From the NCBI GenBank assembly GCA_046732855.1, contig JBKPNX010000263.1, forward strand, positions 1-7,322: DNA of 7,322 nucleotides, given 5' to 3'. A program made the translations under genes and the position numbers. This document shows, piece by piece, positions 5,523 through 7,322 of the stretch; position 1 is the first letter of the stretch; the number at the start of each line of letters is the position of its first letter. Under the pieces are notes generated by a model, which searched no databases, was not told where the DNA came from, and was given only the letters and a program-made list of their open reading frames with translations. The DNA is from JBKPNX01 sp046732855. Lineage in GTDB: Bacteria > Pseudomonadota > Alphaproteobacteria > Geminicoccales > Geminicoccaceae.

Positions 5523-6812
5523 ATGGCCTCGCCAAGTGATGGAGTATTGGCGCCGCTGCGGCTCCGGACATTCCGCGCCTTGTGGCTCGCCAATCTCGTC
5601 AGTGCGATAGGCACGATCGTCCAGGGCGTAGGCGCTGCCTGGCTGATGACCACGCTCGCCGGAACCCCGGATCTGGTGGCGCTGGTGCAGACCGCAACGT
5701 ATCTGCCGATCCTGCTGTTGGCGCTCCTCGCCGGCGCTCTCGCCGATCTTTGGGATCGACGTCGGGTCCTGCTTCTGGCCCAGTTCTGGCTGGTAGCGAT
5801 CTCGGTGGGCTTGGCCTGGTTGAGCGGCCGCAATCTAGTCACGCCGGCCACGCTCCTGCTCTTCACCTTTCTGATTGGCATCGGGACGGCTCTGACCGGC
5901 CCGGCCTGGCAGGCGAGCGTGCGCGAGATCGTGCCGCGGGGGCAGCTTGCCGCCGCAGTTACGCTGAACGCGATCGCGATGAACTTTGCCCGCGCGGTTG
6001 GGCCGGCCATCGGCGGCGCGGTGGTCGCGGCTGCCGGGGCGGGCGCCGCGTTCTACCTCAACGCAGCCTGCACGCTGGTGTTGGCCGGCGCCCTCCTCTG
6101 GTGGCCGCACCACGTGCCGAGCGACGACCTGCCGCGCGAGCGGCTCGGCAGCGCCATCGTGACCGGGTTACGCTACGTGACCGAGGTGGGTGGTCTGCGC
6201 GCGATCCTCGCGCGGGGCATGGTGTTCGGGCTCGCCGCGTCGGCCGCCCTCGCTCTCTTGCCGCTCGTCGCCCGTGACCGCCTCGCCGGCGGTCCGCTTG
6301 TCTACGGCCTGCTCCTCGGCGCGTTCGGCCTTGGCGCCCTTGCCGGCGCCTTTGCCGTCCATAGCCTGCGCCGCGGCTACGGCGCCGAGCCGGTCCTGAC
6401 GGGGCTCGCCGGCGGCTTCGGCGGAGCTCTGCTGGTGCTGGCGCTGATGCCCTCGTCGCTGCCGCCGGTGACGGTCGCGCTGGCGTTCGCCGGCGCGGCC
6501 TGGCTGGGCTCGTTCGCGACCTTCAACATTGCGGTCCAGATGACCACAGCGTTTTGGGTCGAGGCGCGCGTGCTCGCGCTCTATCAGGCCACGATTTTCG
6601 GCAGCATGGCGGCGGGCAGCTGGCTCTGGGGCCAAGTCGCCCACGTCACCAGCCTGGAGACCGCCTATCTTGCCGCCGGCAGCCTGCTGCTGCTCAGCAT
6701 TGGCCTGCATCGGCGCTGGCGGTTGCCGGCCAGCGAGGCGCCGGACCTGCGCCCGCGGCAGCTGCCGAGGTCAAGCTGGCCTTTCCTTTCGACCGCAAGT
6801 CGGGGCCGGTGA
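5523..6812 (+). CDS. MFS_3 / EntS-like exporter, C-terminal domain frameshifted off
   Basis: A 429-residue inner-membrane transporter of the major facilitator superfamily, MFS_3 type, which includes the enterobactin exporter EntS and related drug exporters. It opens with the family signature PLRLRTFRALWLANLVSAIG, then GVGAAWLMTTLAGTPDLVAL. Motif A GALADLWDRRR lies at residues 71-81 between helices 2 and 3, and LTGPAWQASVREIVPR follows helix 4. About eleven to twelve hydrophobic segments are visible. After RPRQLP (6767) the frame departs from the family: the expected EVKLAFPFDRKSGPVMVLIEY lies in the next frame, and this one ends RSSWPFLSTASRGR. One lost G (CCGGAG to CCGAG) explains it. The intact fusion would be 553 residues. 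I chose ATG 5523 because AGGA is 7 bases upstream and relatives begin near here; in-frame starts at 5364, 5460 and 5505 are possible. The transport core looks complete; the substrate is unknown. Confidence 0.85.
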   Translation: MASPSDGVLAPLRLRTFRALWLANLVSAIGTIVQGVGAAWLMTTLAGTPDLVALVQTATYLPILLLALLAGALADLWDRRRVLLLAQFWLVAISVGLAWLSGRNLVTPATLLLFTFLIGIGTALTGPAWQASVREIVPRGQLAAAVTLNAIAMNFARAVGPAIGGAVVAAAGAGAAFYLNAACTLVLAGALLWWPHHVPSDDLPRERLGSAIVTGLRYVTEVGGLRAILARGMVFGLAASAALALLPLVARDRLAGGPLVYGLLLGAFGLGALAGAFAVHSLRRGYGAEPVLTGLAGGFGGALLVLALMPSSLPPVTVALAFAGAAWLGSFATFNIAVQMTTAFWVEARVLALYQATIFGSMAAGSWLWGQVAHVTSLETAYLAAGSLLLLSIGLHRRWRLPASEAPDLRPRQLPRSSWPFLSTASRGR

Positions 6813-7183
6813 TGGTGCTGATCGAGTACCGGGTCCCGCTCGCCAACGCCGCTGGCTTCGTTCAGGCAATGGAGGAGGTCGGGCATGTCCGCAAGCGGGA
6901 TGGCGCCTGGCGCTGGCACCTGTATCAAGATACCGCCGATGCGGAGCACTGGTACGAAGCGTTCACCGTCTCAAGCTGGCTGCACTATCTGCGTCAGCGC
7001 CGCCGCGGCACCGCTGCCGACGAGATTGTCCTCGAGCGCGCCCGCCGCCATCTCGATCCCGAGTTCCAGCCGCTCGTTCGCCGGATGATCGCGCGTGGGC
7101 GGGAGATGACCATGACCTCAGGCAATCCATCAGAAAGGCCTGAGCCTGGGACAGCTGCATCGTCGAGCAGTGGCCGGGGGTGA
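6812..7183 (+). CDS. Antibiotic-monooxygenase-like domain, detached from the MFS exporter
   Basis: This 123-residue frame starts at ATG 6812, which overlaps the MFS stop as TGATG, and ends at TGA 7181-7183. MVLIEYRVPLANAAGFVQAM, RKRDGAWRWHLYQDTADAEH and YEAFTVSSWLHYLRQRRRGT match the dimeric alpha-beta-barrel (ABM-like) domain that normally forms the C-terminus of MFS_3 fusion transporters. A polar tail (REMTMTSGNPSERPEPG) follows. The homologous sequence extends upstream of 6812 in this frame to about 6767, showing that it belonged to the transporter. Its role there is unclear; the fold is used for oxygenation or ligand binding. The stop-start overlap could let terminating ribosomes restart, giving a two-piece protein, but no good ribosome site is present. 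It can equally be read as the 3' part of a broken gene. Confidence 0.65.
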   Translation: MVLIEYRVPLANAAGFVQAMEEVGHVRKRDGAWRWHLYQDTADAEHWYEAFTVSSWLHYLRQRRRGTAADEIVLERARRHLDPEFQPLVRRMIARGREMTMTSGNPSERPEPGTAASSSSGRG

Positions 7184-7234
7184 CCTCTACTGTAGCGCGG
7201 GGCACCTCGCCGCGGGCCCGGGCTCACGAGCTCT

Positions 7235-7322
7235 TGGCTAGGCAATACGCGCGTGCTGCTTAATCAAGTCGCTGGCACGGCCACTGCCGCTTATGTCATT
7301 GTCGTGGTGCTTGCGATCGGAC
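7235..7322 (+). pseudogene. Possible AmtB-type ammonium transporter remnant (partial)
   Basis: From 7235 to the window edge one frame reads WLGNTRVLLNQVAGTATAAY and VIVVVLAIG. The pattern (Gly-Asn near a loop, a Gln-Val-x-Gly helix start, Thr-Ala-x-x-Tyr and a valine-rich membrane helix) resembles the penultimate helix region of Amt ammonium transporters. The same frame is blocked by TAG at 7193-7195, and the sequence between shows no transporter homology, so this would be a cut remnant that continues beyond the window. The match is short and rests on pattern memory; another membrane protein is possible. Confidence 0.3.

Noticed and set aside
6168..6710. Open frame on the - strand within the MFS gene
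   Set aside because: Highly charged, repetitive Arg/Glu/Gly translation typical of the antisense of membrane-helix codons; no family features.
6762..6773. Programmed -1 ribosomal frameshift at the MFS/ABM junction
   Set aside because: No slippery heptamer (X XXY YYZ) at CTGCCGAGG and no evident downstream stem; a missing G is simpler.

Overview
This is a GC-rich bacterial window with strongly G/C-biased third codon positions. An alphaproteobacterium is the best guess. The grounds are an EcfG-type general-stress promoter (GGAAC-N16-CGTT), a phasin of the Phasin_2 type, a stand-alone SWIB protein, and the remnant of a large serine recombinase next to its usual small helix-turn-helix partner. 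No rRNA, tRNA, CRISPR array or intact insertion sequence was seen.

Layout from left to right. (1) The 3' end of an unrecognised + strand gene (2-163) converges on a - strand gene (307-1425). That gene encodes two tandem ComEA-like helix-hairpin-helix (HhH) units fused to a C-terminal phasin domain. It has a strong ribosome binding site and an EcfG-like promoter about 110 bases upstream. (2) A 5'-truncated, frameshifted YghA-type short-chain dehydrogenase (SDR) remnant follows (1651-2078), then an intact 99-residue SWIB-domain protein (2195-2494). (3) On the - strand lie the decayed C-terminal end of a large serine recombinase (about 3011-3386) and its downstream HTH gene (2649-3008, possibly longer). 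(4) An intact LLM-class (luciferase-like, F420-type) oxidoreductase (3514-4338, -) is divergent from an SDR (4545-5303, +). The SDR is complete except for an in-frame TAG at codon 5. (5) An MFS_3/EntS-like exporter (5523-6812, +) has had its C-terminal antibiotic-monooxygenase-like domain put out of frame by one missing base. That domain now lies in a separate frame that begins with an overlapping TGATG (6812-7183). (6) The right edge holds a short stretch resembling part of an AmtB-type ammonium transporter.

The genes do not form one pathway. The window reads as an accessory, partly eroded region, with several broken enzymes and a recombinase scar set among intact genes. The most interesting item is the HhH-HhH-phasin fusion: a protein predicted to bind both DNA and polyhydroxyalkanoate (PHA) granules, under a stress promoter. 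By analogy with PhaF and PhaM it could tether granules to the nucleoid. A second theme is that every frameshift found here is a one-base loss repairable inside a short G or C run. That raises the question of real gene decay versus consensus sequence error. All functional calls come from reading the sequence and recalling family features; no database search was run.
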